NCBI GenBank assembly: GCA_964036315.1
Contig: OZ038480.1
Location: 16,428,844-16,492,843, forward strand
DNA from: Acanthosepion esculentum
Taxonomy: Eukaryota > Mollusca > Cephalopoda > Sepiida > Sepiidae
DNA length: 64,000 bases
Direction: 5' to 3'
The notes beneath the pieces were generated by a model. The model did no database searches and was not told the origin of the DNA. It saw only the letters and a list, made by a program, of their open reading frames with translations. Positions 24,701 through 39,000 of this stretch are shown here, piece after piece. The stretch's first letter is position 1, and the number at the start of each line of letters is the position of its first letter. The translations under genes were made by a program, and so were the position numbers.

Positions 24701-27700
24701 TGGGTACCGACCAAAACCCGGTGTGTGGCCAGATGCATCCTGGGGTTCTCGGTAAATCTCCATTTCTAACAAGAAATCTCTTTGTTGGCAGGCCAGGAAA
24801 ATTGATTATTTCCCATTTTTGGAAAATTAACCACTTCCCATTTCGGGGGGGGGGCTCCATCATCCATGAGGGAATGTCTGAGGAGAGTTATCCTCCTAGA
24901 CTCTTTCTCTCTCACATTGATATCTCATACCAATCCCTTCAGTGGGCGTTAACAACTTCTCTGCCTTTCTCATTCATTCACCTCTGCCTATCACCCATGC
25001 CACCATACAACCAATGATCTCTCGGCAGTGTGGGTGTGACTAAGCTGGCCTCCTTAAAATTATAATCTAGAATTTATGTTTACAAAATTCTCCTTTCCCA
25101 TTAGCCAAAATTTTTACGAATTCCATATTGCAAATTAAATTCTTATCACATCTTTCTTTTGGTGCCACCCAAATTTCACTTAGCCAGCACTTTTTACCGA
25201 CTCATCAATCACCGTTAAAGTTTGCCATCTGGTCCTTTACATTAAGTTAGCTTTACAATGGAATCCTTGACTTGTTAAGAAATTAAATTCTTTTATCTCG
25301 CCAAATCTCAATTCTCCACTCTATTTTCTGGGGATTGCCAAAAGTTTACACACACCATATCGTCATCCAACGTCTCAGCGTCTGAATCAACATGTTGATA
25401 AGGTAAATAATAACAAACCCCTCACCTATGTCAAGACACTGCCAAAATTTTACAATTGCAACATTGCCATTCAACACCTTAGTCTCTTTTGGTAAAGTAA
25501 ATGCTAACAATTCTCTCACCTGTGTCGAGACAATGCCAAAATTTTATAGCCGCCACATTGCTTCTCTTCACCTGTATCCAAGAAGAAAAAAAAATGATAT
25601 CTTGGAAAGATAATTTACATTGATTCTCCCTGTCCTGTATCGCCGATTGTCTCCAGCCAAAATTTTTATGACCGGCATGTGTTTTGGCCGATAATTTCAT
25701 ATTTGCCTTTCTTTCTATCTCCTTCGGCGAGACACAACTCGAAATGACAAGACCTCACACGTGGCTTCTTCTATGAGTTTATTTTTTTTTTTTGTAAATA
25801 AAATAAAATCTTCCTTTTAACGTCGATCAGTCTATCTTTCGTGATAGCTCTTTTTTTTCGCTTTAAGAATGTCTATTTTCTGTTTTAATTTCTATGGTTA
25901 ATTAGTTAGCCAATTACCATAGCTAAATAGTGTCACAAATGGGTATGTCCCCATTCACATAAATACAGTAGTAAATACTGTATGTTGGTCTGCAGTTGGA
26001 GATTCATTGTGGAATTCACTTGATTCACTTCTAGTCAGTTGACTGCTACTTCTATGCGCTGCTGGTGAATCTTATATGTGTTGTTCGTGTCCTAAGTATT
26101 ATCATTCATTACCAATCTTTGTTTGATTAATCTATTCAGTAACCTTCCCTAGGTTACAACTCTTAACATTTGAGAATTGGAGAACTTTGCTGGATTGATC
26201 TGAAAGTTTGCTAAACTTAAACTAGAAATCTCATTAGAATGATTAAGAAAGTAAAATGTGGGCAGTTGTTTCTTTTGTGTTAGTATGATTTAATGTACAA
26301 AGGAAAAATTACGTTATTGTACCATTTATAGTGCTAAGCCACTTGATCAAAATAAAATTCCAGAAAAGTATTTTTTTAATGTAAAATAGAAATTAACAAT
26401 TTAAAAACATATCTCTATTCATTCAGTTTTATATTCCTTGACTGTTAAAAATATCTTTTTTTACACACTACCATAATAATCAGTTTTTATCTCATGTTTC
26501 TGTCAAATGAAAAAAAGATCTTTAAACCTGCTTAATACCATCTCTCCTCACTCAAAAATATTTTTGAATGAGCTAAACATGAATTTTTGTATCAATTGCT
26601 GCCATTATGCAACAATAGAAAATTTATGGCACTCTTAGCAATAAAAAGAAAAATCTTTGTTACATTTCAAAGATGACTGAGTGCATATACAGCATTTGTA
26701 CACTTGTGTGCAATGAAAGTGTTTCAGAAAATACTATTGATTTAACCATTAGTTTAATCAAGTGTATTGGTGATAGTCTGTAATTCTTTGTTATTAAGAT
26801 GTTCACTTCTGCAAAGAGGAAAATATACACGTAGAGTAGATAACTTGATTGTGAAATTAAGATACAACTAAATGAAAAAAAATTGCTGTTGTGATATTTA
26901 TACTAAATAAAAATAAATTACATGCTGATATTGATATACCTAAAATTCACATTCTGGATTCTATTAATATACTAAATAGTATATAATATAGCATATAATA
27001 TAGTAAATAATAGTGTCTCTCTACTTTGCTCCTGAATATCAACATTTTTTACTAAATGAGCCACTACACTACTTTTTAGTTGTGATTGCTGTTAAGTATT
27101 TATGTATTTTACTAAAATAAATATCAAGTAAGAAATATAAAAAAATCTAAAAATGTGACAGCAATGCATTACTGTATCTATTTAGATTATTTACATGCAG
27201 ACTATTGTCCTCATCTTTCTTGTTATCACAATGCTTCGGATATTGTGATCTCTGGCCTTCATCAGGTGTATGTCGATCTGGGGTGAGTAATAACTGAGCA
27301 GTAGTAAAAATAAGAACTAGATGAGATATCCCTAGACATGTATGAGAACAACCCCCCCTCTCTATAGATTAAATAAAGTGTTCTGTTTGGAATTTCCTGT
27401 AGGTTAATTGGATCAATATATACCTGATGAAGGCCAGAGAGCACAACAGTCAAAACATTGTGATAATCACGACAAAGATGAAGACAATAATCTGCATGTA
27501 AATGATATAAATAATAACTCCTCATCCCAAAAATTCAGACAGAAAATTTCTGTCTCTTTTGAAATGTCAGAAAAAATATTTTTTTTATAATCATTTCATC
27601 ATTACCATTTTGACTAGTATCTCGGTCCCACCCTTTCACTGTCAAAATGGGTAAATGTAACTGTCTCTTCTACTCAAACAGCTTCTTCTCTCACACTTCC

Positions 27701-28742
27701 CGTCTGTGAAACTCCCTTCCTCTTGCTTGCTTCCCTAATAACTATAATCTTCAAATATTCAAGTGTAATGTCAATCGACATCTTCTGATACCTTGATCTT
27801 GTTCCCTGTCCTTCTCTGTATCCTTTCCTCAAACACGCCTCTTTACTCTTGTTCTCAATCCTCTGTAACCCCTTGCATGCTAGTGGCACTCCTGCCTTGC
27901 TTGGGGTGAATTGCTTAAAAAACCCCCAAAAAACACTACCTTAAATTGGTCTTGAGCCATGTATTGGGTGAAATTTAGTATTAAAAAACAAATTTTAAAA
28001 GTATATACCATAGAGAAATTTTTAGCATATTAAAAAATTTTGCTGCTGCATTATTATAGCATTGTTGCCTGGCTGTACTGACCTGTTTTGGAGAAAAATA
28101 GGAAATTGCCATTTACTGGAAATAAATGACTATAAAGACACTGATGACAGTTTTTCATGGGTGTCACCGTTTTGGTTTCAATTGTCTACTTTGCAGTACA
28201 GACTAAGCTAAATGTCACCTCCAACATGCAAGGGACCAACATTTCACAAAATCTTAAAAATGTATATCTATGTCAGCAGCAGGCAACATCAGTTTCATAA
28301 AGTATAAGTGTGTTGACAACAATAAATGTTTTTAATGGTATAAGTCAGTTTTTATTGAGCACTCCAATATTGTAGCCTGCTTCATAGATACATGAAAATG
28401 TACTGAAAATAATGTTTTTAGTACAAAAAGTGAGTATTTTTATTTTATTTTATTTTTTCAGATTATACACAATATTTAAGTCAGGTAGCAGAAGCTGTGG
28501 CTCGAACTTCTGGTGGTACCATGACATTTGTAAGTCAAAATAATGGCCTTTCCCTGCCCCAGGAACAAGCGAATCTTCCTCACACGGTGGTATTTGAGCA
28601 TATCACCGAAGCCGATGCTGAGCATGCTGTTGTTGCAGAAGCAGCTGCAGTGTTACCACCGGTCAACCCTGGGCCAACTCTGCCTGTTCATACTGAAGCA
28701 GTTATTAAACCTCCAGTGGGCAAAGTAAGTAGTACGCATGAC

Positions 28743-28782
<40 letters not shown>

Positions 28783-29953
28783 AAATGTTTTTTATTTTTT
28801 TATAATTGTTATTTGTACAAATTTGCATTGTGCATCAGAGTCAGTATGTAGTGAGTCCTGATTAAAATAAATATAAAAATAATGTACAGGGTGTCCATAA
28901 AGTTTGTGTGCACTTTAAAAAATTTATGACTTTTTGTATTTGCGATAGAAATAATTTGTAAAAAGGATTAGAAAGAAGTAAATCTATATTTTTTAAGGTT
29001 TTATTGAAATTTTATTTAAGTTTCCACATGTCCTCCATCATTAGCAATACAAAGGGTAATACGATTTTGCAGTTCACGGAAAACATTTGCCAACTGATTT
29101 ACAGTAATGCCTGAAATCACATTAGTTATTTTAGCTATACTTAAAACTAGGTACATTAAACTTTATAACATTTTTTACAGATTATTTCTATTGCAAATAC
29201 AAATAAAGTTATAAATTTTTTAAAGTGCACACAAACTTTATGGACACCCTGTATATAAACAAAAAATAAAAAGAATCCAAATTAAAATAAGGCATTTGTG
29301 TTTTCCTTTAAAACCTTGTCTCTTGCCATCACTCTCCTTTTCTTTCTCTTTTCTTTATATATATTCTTTTATGTATTATTATTATTATCAGGACTCACTA
29401 AAAGTATCTATGATTCATTAATGATGTTTGTTCTTTGACTTGACTAATGTTTACGAGGCACATGGTGCTGGGGGAAGGCAGCAATTTGACTAAATGGAAT
29501 TGGTAAACACCTGTATAGTGCTGATAACTACAAAGAATATATTCAAAGAATTGTGATAATTACAACAAAAATGAGGACATTAGTCTGTAAATAATGTAAA
29601 TACAGTAAAACCTTGACTTCATAGAACTAATTTTTGGCAGAATGTATTCTTTAAATCCGATAAATTTCTTATTTTGTAAAGAAGCAAGTTCTGTAGTTCA
29701 CTGCATTTAATAAACATTGTTTTGTTAAATCCAAGACAGTCAGCACAAGAATGACCAGTGTTACATAAAAGTGTATAAAATATCAAATGAAACAATCATG
29801 TATATATTTTTCTTTGCTCATATTGAGATGATTTTTGGAAGTGGTGCTGTTGACGTAAGCTGCACTTTAATTTACCTTGTACTCATAAATGAGGTTGAGA
29901 AAATTTCCAAAGTTTCATATGTAAATAATCCTGTCAGTTTTGATGGATACTAT

Positions 29954-30030
<77 letters not shown>

Positions 30031-33000
30031 ATTGTCAAGTAGGATTTAGTTATAGTGAAAACTATCTTTAAAAATAGCTGAAATCAGCAAGATTTTTCTT
30101 TTTACAGCTCTCTTTATAGCTAACAAAATTGACATGTACCTAAGTAACGTAACACGGACTTGAATGATTTATTCTAGCATTTATCTGATTTGGTTCAGTA
30201 AAAATAAAAGTCAGTCCATTACGACCCATATGATCTGCGAGTGATATTCTTTAAATCGAGGAATGTTAAATTGAGGCTTTTTATTGTAATGAAAGGTCCT
30301 CCTTCCAGAAATTTCACACCTGTCCATTTTGTTAGTTCTGCATAAATGTCTCTTTCTTTTCCTTTGTTCTTTTAGGGCCCTTATCACTGTGAAATCTGTA
30401 ATAAAGTCTTCCAAAAATGGAATCAGCTACAGCGTCACATTAAGACACATGATGACGACAAACCATTCCGTTGTACACAGTGCAATGATTCTTTCAATGT
30501 GGAGGACAACCTGAAGCTCCATATGGCAACACACCCCCAGAATCACAATCGCCAGCCAACATGTCCTGAGTGTGGCAAAACGTTTACTCGTACTGCTAGC
30601 CTCAAAGCGCACATCATACTGCATATTAAGGAGGAAAATCTCATGTGCACCGAATGTGGTGATGAATTCAGTTTGCAGGTAAAAGAATTGATGCAGATTA
30701 TTAAAAAAAGATCTTAATTAGGTATTTGATTAATTAGATATAATGAGGTATTTTGACTCAACAACAGATTTGATTTAAAAGATACGGTAATAATATAGAA
30801 ATAATTTTTCATATGTTTTCATGTGATAGAATAAATTTGTATGTAAAGTAGAATTTGATTTTATCATATTCTGCTTATTATTTAGGATTTTCTGTCATAT
30901 TAATTCCTGTTCTTTTATTATCTCTCCTTAATAATGCTTTTGTTTTTCTCGTAATCTTTCACACTGTTTATTGTTTTGCTTAGAATGTAATGATTAAACA
31001 AAAGTTTTTATTCACATTAAATCTAAGTTTTAAATTTCCCTCTACAAACAACATTTATAAAAATATATTTATTTTAATGAATAATTTTAATGAATAATTT
31101 AGAAAATAAGAACCTAAGCCCATGTTACGTCCTAAATTAAATTTTATTTTATTTTTATTTATTGAAATATTCTTAAATCTTTTAGAAACTGTTTGGTAGG
31201 ATTTATAACTCTGTATATGATTAGCGGTCACTGTCAGAATTAGGCCATAAGAGGTCCTTGAACTAGTAGAATTTGGGGGTTCCTTCCTTATGTTTGTTCA
31301 ACCTCTATGTCTGTAAAAAAATATTATTAGATGATGCTATTTTTGTGTAAAACATGAAACAATTCAATTAAATTTTTTTATGATTTTGGAACTTATCCAA
31401 TTTATTTCATTAGCAACTTCATGATATGTTTTATCTATTTATTAAAAAATAGAAAACAATTGAAGAAACAATTATATTAAGAAACAATTATATTAAGAAG
31501 AAATTATATTAAGAAACAATTATATTAAGAAGCAATTATATTAAGAAACAATTATATTAAGAAGCAATTATATTAAGAAACAAGTATATTAAGAAACAAT
31601 TATATTAAGAAACAATTATATTAAGAAGCAATTATATTAAGAAACAAGTATATTAAGAAACAATTATATTAAGAAACAATTATATTAAGAAACAATTATA
31701 TTAAGAAGCAATTATATTAAGTAACAAGTATATTAAGAAACAATTATATTAAGAAGCAATTATATTAAGTAACAAGTATATTAAGAAACAATTATATTAA
31801 GAAACAATTATATTAAGAAGCAAGTATATTAAGTAACAAGTATATTAAGTAACAATTATATTAAGAAGCAATTATATTAAGGAACAATTATATTAAGAAG
31901 CAAGTATATTAAGAAGCAATTATATTAAGAAACAATTATATTAAGAAACAATTATATTAAGAAACAATTATATTAAGATGCAATTATATTAAGAAGCAAT
32001 TATATTAAGAAACAAGTATATTAAGAAACAAGTATATTAAGAAGCAATTATATTAAGAAACAAGTATATTAAGAAGCAATTATATTAAGTAACAAGTATA
32101 TTAAGAAACAATTATATTAAGAAGCAATTATATTAAGTAACAAGTATATTAAGAAACAATTATATTAAGAAACAATTATATTAAGAAGCAAGTATATTAA
32201 GTAACAAGTATATTAAGAAACAATTATATTAAGAAGCAAGTATATTAAGTAACAATTATATTAAGAAACAATTATATTAAGATGCAATTATATTAAGAAG
32301 CAATTATATTAAGAAACAAGTATATTAAGATGCAATTATATTAAGAAGCAATTATATTAAGAAACAAGTATATTAAGATGCAATTATATTAAGAAGCAAT
32401 TATATTAAGAAGCAATTATATTAAGAAACAAGTATATTAAGAAACAAGTATATTAAGAAGCAATTATATTAAGAAACAATTATATTAAGAAACAATTATA
32501 TTAAGAAGCAATTATATTAAGTAACAAGTATATTAAGAAACAATTATATTAAGAAGCAAGTATATTAAGTAACAAGTATATTAAGTAACAATTATATTAA
32601 GAAGCAATTATATTAAGGAACAATTATATTAAGAAGCAAGTATATTAAGAAACAATTATATTAAGAAACAATTATATTAAGATGCAATTATATTAAGAAG
32701 CAATTATATTAAGAAACAAGTATATTAAGATGCAATTATATTAAGAAGCAATTATATTAAGAAACAAGTATATTAAGATGCAATTATATTAAGAAGCAAT
32801 TATATTAAGAAGCAATTATATTAAGAAACAAGTATATTAAGAAACAAGTATATTAAGAAGCAATTATATTAAGAAACAAGTATATTAAGAAGCAATTATA
32901 TTAAGTAACAAGTATATTAAGAAACAATTATATTAAGAAGCAATTATATTAAGAAGCAATTATATTAAGTAACAAGTATATTAAGAAACAAGTATATTAA

Positions 33001-36000
33001 GAAGCAATTATATTAAGTAACAAGTATATTAAGAAGCAATTATATTAAGAAACAATTATATTAAGAAACAATTATATTAAGAAACAATTATATTAAGAAG
33101 CAATTATATTAAGTAACAAGTATATTAAGAAGCAATTATATTAAGAAACAATTATATTAAGATGCAATTATATTAAGAAGCAATTATATTAAGAAACAAG
33201 TATATTAAGAAACAAGTATATTAAGAAGCAATTATATTAAGAAACAAGTATATTAAGAAGCAATTATATTAAGTAACAAGTATATTAAGAAACAATTATA
33301 TTAAGAAACAATTATATTAAGAAGCAATTATATTAAGAAGCAATTATATTAAGTAACAAGTATATTAAGAAGCAATTATATTAAGTAACAAGTATATTAA
33401 GAAGCAATTATATTAAGAAGCAATTATATTAAGAAACAATTATATTAAGAAACAATTATATTAAGATGCAATTATATTAAGAAGCAATTATATTAAGAAG
33501 CAATTATATTAAGAAACAAGTATATTAAGTAACAAGTATATTAAGAAACAAGTATATTAAGAAGCAATTATATTAAGAAACAAGTATATTAAGAAGCAAT
33601 TATATTAAGAAACAATTATATTAAGAAACAATTATATTAAGATGCAATTATATTAAGAAGCAATTATATTAAGAAACAAGTATATTAAGAAACAAGTATA
33701 TTAAGAAGCAATTATATTAAGAAACAATTATATTAAGAAACAATTATATTAAGAAGCAATTATATTAAGTAACAAGTATATTAAGAAGCAATTATATTAA
33801 GAAACAAGTATATTAAGAAACAAGTATATTAAGAAGCAATTATATTAAGAAACAATTATATTAAGAAACAATTATATTAAGAAACAATTATATTAAGATG
33901 CAATTATATTAAGAAGCAATTATATTAAGAAACAATTATATTAAGAAGCAATTATATTAAGAAGCAATTATATTAAGTAACAAGTATATTAAGAAGCAAT
34001 TATATTAAGTAACAAGTATATTAAGAAACAATTATATTAAGAAGCAATTATATTAAGAAGCAATTATGTTAAGAAACAATTATATTAAGAAACAATTATA
34101 TTAAGAAGCAATTATATTAAGAAGCAATTATATTAAGAAGCAATTATATTAAGAAGCAATTATATTAAGAAACAATTATAAAAAAAGTTAGCACTGTTAG
34201 AAAAAATTTGAATACAAATCTTTTATTTTTTTAAACAAAATTCATAAACATTACAAATTTTTTAATATTTTAGATAATATTTTTTCAAAATTGCATAATT
34301 TTCTTTTTCATTTATCTTTTGCACTATTTTGTCTAATTTGTATAATATTGGGTAATTTTGCACTTATTACATGTATGTCTAATGAAATGTAAAATTGAGC
34401 AAAGTAGACAAAATTATGCAAAACTTAAAAACCTACATCAAAAATCTATATGTATATAAAAAATAAGCATCAAGGACCACATCAAATTTAAAAGACCCAC
34501 TCCATCTTTAGGGGACCAAATTCTCTAAATTGTTTCAAATTAGTTCAAAGGAGCCCCATTAAATCTGAAAATAAACAAATATCTTCTGTTCTTATATCTC
34601 TATTTTTTTTTTTAGTTTTATCAGGAGTTCATCAGGACTAGAGGGCACTTGGGGGCCCCTTTTGTCTTGGGTCCCTTTTTTACGTCAGACCATCCTAGCT
34701 CCACACTGTTAGCAGCCATTTACCACTGATCAACATTAATTTATAGCCCTTTAAATATAAAATAATCTTTTAAATATTTTAATATCTTGTTCATCACATT
34801 GTAGATTAGATATTAGAAAGTACAACGAACACATAACATGTACAAGAATAAACAAAGTAAATAATATTCACTTATATGATTTTTTTTATTTGTAGAGCCA
34901 CTTGGATAGACACATGAGGGAACATCGTCAGGATCAAGAAGGGAAGCGATCTTACTCTTGTCGTCAGTGCACACAAGAATTCCCTAAAATGACATTGTTA
35001 CGGGAACACATGAAACAGCATTATCGAATCAAGTGAGCAACTCTTAGAACATTTGAAAATTACAATACTTTTTTGTGCCCTCAATAAGACGTAATGCCAA
35101 AAGGATGATTTTTCTCATGATTCAACTTTTTTAACTACCTTCATTCTTTGGCGATATTTATTGTTTTAAAAAGCAGTGATCTGAATTTTAATAAAACCTA
35201 AACATATGATGAAAGTGAATGTATACATTTTCTTTGAGAATTTACAGCAAAAAAATAAACACTAATTATTTATTAGATTGTTTATTTACACTATTTATTA
35301 TATTATTTATTGGAATGATTGACAAAACATCAGCTAATTGTTAATAGATTCAAAATTCATAAAATGGTAAATAATAAAGATTTTCTTATAGTTGGTTCAC
35401 ATATTTTAATAATTTAATAAATTTTTATAAATTTATGAATGAAAATATTTTTCATATTTATCTTTTTAAAAATTGATAAATGATAAATATTGTATGCATT
35501 AGCATTAATTGTATTAGTTTTTAGAATATTATAAATGTAAAATTATTCTTATAAATAAACAATCTTAATAGTGTTTAATATTTGTTGTAAATTCTCAAGA
35601 ACAAAAAAAAATGTATAAATTCACTTTTATCATGTGTTTAGATTTTATCCCAATTCTAATCATTACTTTTAAAAATAATAAACATCGCTGAAGTGTGAAA
35701 GTAGTTAAAAAAGCGGTGTCATGGGAAAAACTGTCCTTTTGACACTACACCTTATTGTGGACACGTTTATCCATGTTTGCTGAGTTTTTTGGTATCTAAG
35801 TAAGCCTACCTTTTTGTCTTTCTTACAATTTCTTGCTAAGCTAAATAAAGCTGCAGTCTAGTTCATTATTTTAATATATATTTGATAAGGGAAATTGCTT
35901 TTGATAAATGTATTATATTTACCAGAATTAAGTACTTTTACTTTGTTGTGGATTTGAATTAAGGAAAAGGCAAGAAATGTTTTTAAATATCAAAATATAA

Positions 36001-39000
36001 ATTTTTTTTTTTCTGTTTTTACAACTAATTTTTTTCTTAACATGCATATGATTTTACAGTCCTTGTTTGTAGTTGTTTCAAACAACTTGTTTGTTAAGAT
36101 ATGTGATTTCTTCGAGTGTATGTATGGGGGGGAAAGAGGTGAAAAAAATGAGGAGGAAAGTGTAAATATCATGTGGCTTTGTGAGGAAAACTGTAAACAT
36201 ATAGCTTGGTGAAAAAGAGTGTATATATGTGTCACATGGCTTGGTGAGGAAGAGTGTATGTGTCACGTAGCTTGGTGAGGAAGAGTGTATGTGTCATGTA
36301 GCTTGGTGAGGAAGAGTGTATGTGTCACGTAGCTTGGTGAGGAAGAGTGTATGTGTCACGTAGCTTGGTGAGGAAGAGTGTATGTGTCACGTAGCTTGGT
36401 GAGGAAGAGTGTATGTGTCACGTAGCTTGGTGAGGAAGAGTGTATGTGTCACCTAGCTTGGTGAGGAAGAGTGTATGTGTATTGTAGTTTGGTGAGGAAG
36501 TGTGTATGTTTGTGTCACATAGCTTGGTGAGGGAGGGTGCATGTATGTGTTGCATAGCTTGGTGAGGGAGGGTGCAAGTGTCACATAGCTCAGTAAGTCA
36601 GGTGAATGAGTAAGGGAATCTTTTTGAAGCTGTGCAGGCCTTTGTGAACTGCTGCCATCTGTTGCAGTTCCTTACTGGCTTGTTTGGTCTAGAAGCTTTG
36701 CTTAAATACACTTTAAAGGGATCACAAAGCATGTTTTTATTGTCAGTGGGAAAGTGACCCATTAGTTGAAAAATGTTAAATATTTATTTTCAAAGTATTA
36801 ATTTGACTAACCAGAAGAATGCACAGATCCTCTGGCACAGAAACCATTTTTTTGTCATTTGATGATTGACTGTTTTGATGTTTATTTCCATTTTAGCTCC
36901 ACAGCTTTATAGCAGAATTATTATGGATTTGCATTGGGTATTATCCCCTTGCTCAAGGAACTCTTCCAGTTCGAGTTATAGAAGCTGGCTAGTGAGATGA
37001 GTGTTCTCAGGAGATAAATACCAAGTTAATTGCTGGTAATCCACAAGACTTATCACAGTGTGTGCCAACAATATTGTATATTTTAATGACAAGGAATTTC
37101 AAGTTTTCGGTAGCAGTAAAGGTCTATATAGTTCCAATAAACTACAGTCTATGTAACATTAACCAAAAAACTCTAGTCCTGTTTTTTAGTATCCTTGTCC
37201 AGTCAAGACTTTCATATGGATGTCATGCTCCAAACTTGTTCAGAAATAGCTAAACTGTCAGCCGTGTACAACTGCTTTCTCAGATTAATGATTAAAAATG
37301 ACTTTGAGCGAATGAAGCTTATAGAGCTTAACAAGGACCATCCATCTTCGAACTTTGCGCACTGATGCTACGTAATCACAAAGAACTGTACCAAATAACA
37401 GAAACCACATCATTTGAGGACTTTCAACAACTGCAACAACTAAAGTGGATATCGCATGCAACTTGAAGAGAAAATAATAACATAATGAAGATGTTGGTGT
37501 TCCAGAGTACTTCAAATAATTAGGAAGGAAACTCTTGTCAGTACTTGAAAAAACAACCTTGACTTGAGAAACCTCTATTCCTGAAAAATTGTTTAAATAG
37601 AAAGATTTTATAAATTTCAATCAAAAGTAGCACTGGTTGCTCAGTGAATGAATGCCAAATATTTCCTTATAGGGAAACGGTCAATATTACAATTACCATA
37701 TTAATCCTCTCACAACATTATTGGTGCCTGAATTATTCACCAACAATTTATTTCATTTTTATTTTTTTTCTCCTCCACCAATAGGAGTAGAAAGGTTTGC
37801 CTATTGTCTGATTCACACTCATCCCTGGTCTTTTGAACAGGAGTAGAGGTTTATCCCTTGTTTTCTGTATTGGCTTTCCAGTTCCTTCTAAAGTCTGCTT
37901 TAGCTCTGTACTCCTAACATCTGTGCCTGGACTCTGAAATTTTGTTCATTAACCATTTGTTTTATTTTATAAATTCTTTTCTCTCCTCCACCAATAGGAG
38001 TAGATAGGTTCACTTTCCTTTCATGTTTCTTGAACAGGAGTAGAGGTTTATCCCTTGTTTCCTGTTTAGGATTAGGTTTCTCGTTCCTTCTAAAGTCTGC
38101 TTCAGGTCTTCCAAAAGCTTGTTCTTTCCTATGCTAATATATGTTCACACAGTAACCCTCTGCATTGAGTGGCTCTTTGGCCTTTTTTAGTAAAAAAAAA
38201 AAACAAGAAAAAAAACTTGCTACTCCAATGAGGTCAGTTCACGATCTAAGTGATATAGATTCTAGTTGATAGAAGATGCTGAAAGTGCAAGCAGTATGCA
38301 ACTGATGAATGATTTTATGGAATTTAATGGTACCATGATTGTCTGTTTTTTAACTGGTAGGTTTTTGAAGCCATGTGTAAACACCATGTGTTGGAAAGTG
38401 GAAAGACAGTCATTTTTTAGTGGACTGGGAAAACAAATGTGTCCCAGCAGGACTGCTACATCTTGAAGTAGGGAGGAGAAAGAAGGTGAAGCAGGAAAAT
38501 GTCTATAGACTTAATCAGTGCTGCCTAATGTCATTTGACGAAGCCAAGTGGGGACAATCATGTTTCCGGTTCCTTTTCTCTTAGCATCATGGGAAAATAT
38601 ATATTTTTTTTTTATTATTACTCATTATTATTTTTTATTATCAATTTCATATCATTTTCCCACAGTTTATCCATCTGATGATAGAATAAAGTTGGGTTTG
38701 AAAAGATGATCATTTGATTGATTGGTCATTGATTTTGATTCTTTTTTTTCTGTCTGCTCCTTAATTCCAGGTCTTCATTGTCTCATCGTTCCTACAAGCG
38801 AAACATCGACCGATCGAATTTCCACCACAAGTGCCAACATTGCGGCAAATCGTTCCAGAAACCAAGTCAGGTGTTACGGCATATCCGGATACACACAGGT
38901 ATGTTTCATTTCTTAAGTCTAATACAGATTCATTAAACTAGAATTGTTTTGCCATAACAAATGTTTTAGCGTTTATTGCAATTCTTAGGATTCGGGAGGG

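Noticed and set aside
28744..28784. Read-through of exon 2 into a (Cys-Val)n tail
   Set aside because: A strong GTAAGT donor at 28725 and a phase-matched exon 3 show that this is intron.
31463..34180. Could the long direct-repeat array be a CRISPR locus?
   Set aside because: Units are contiguous 16-mers without spacers, in an intron of a spliced gene; it is a minisatellite.
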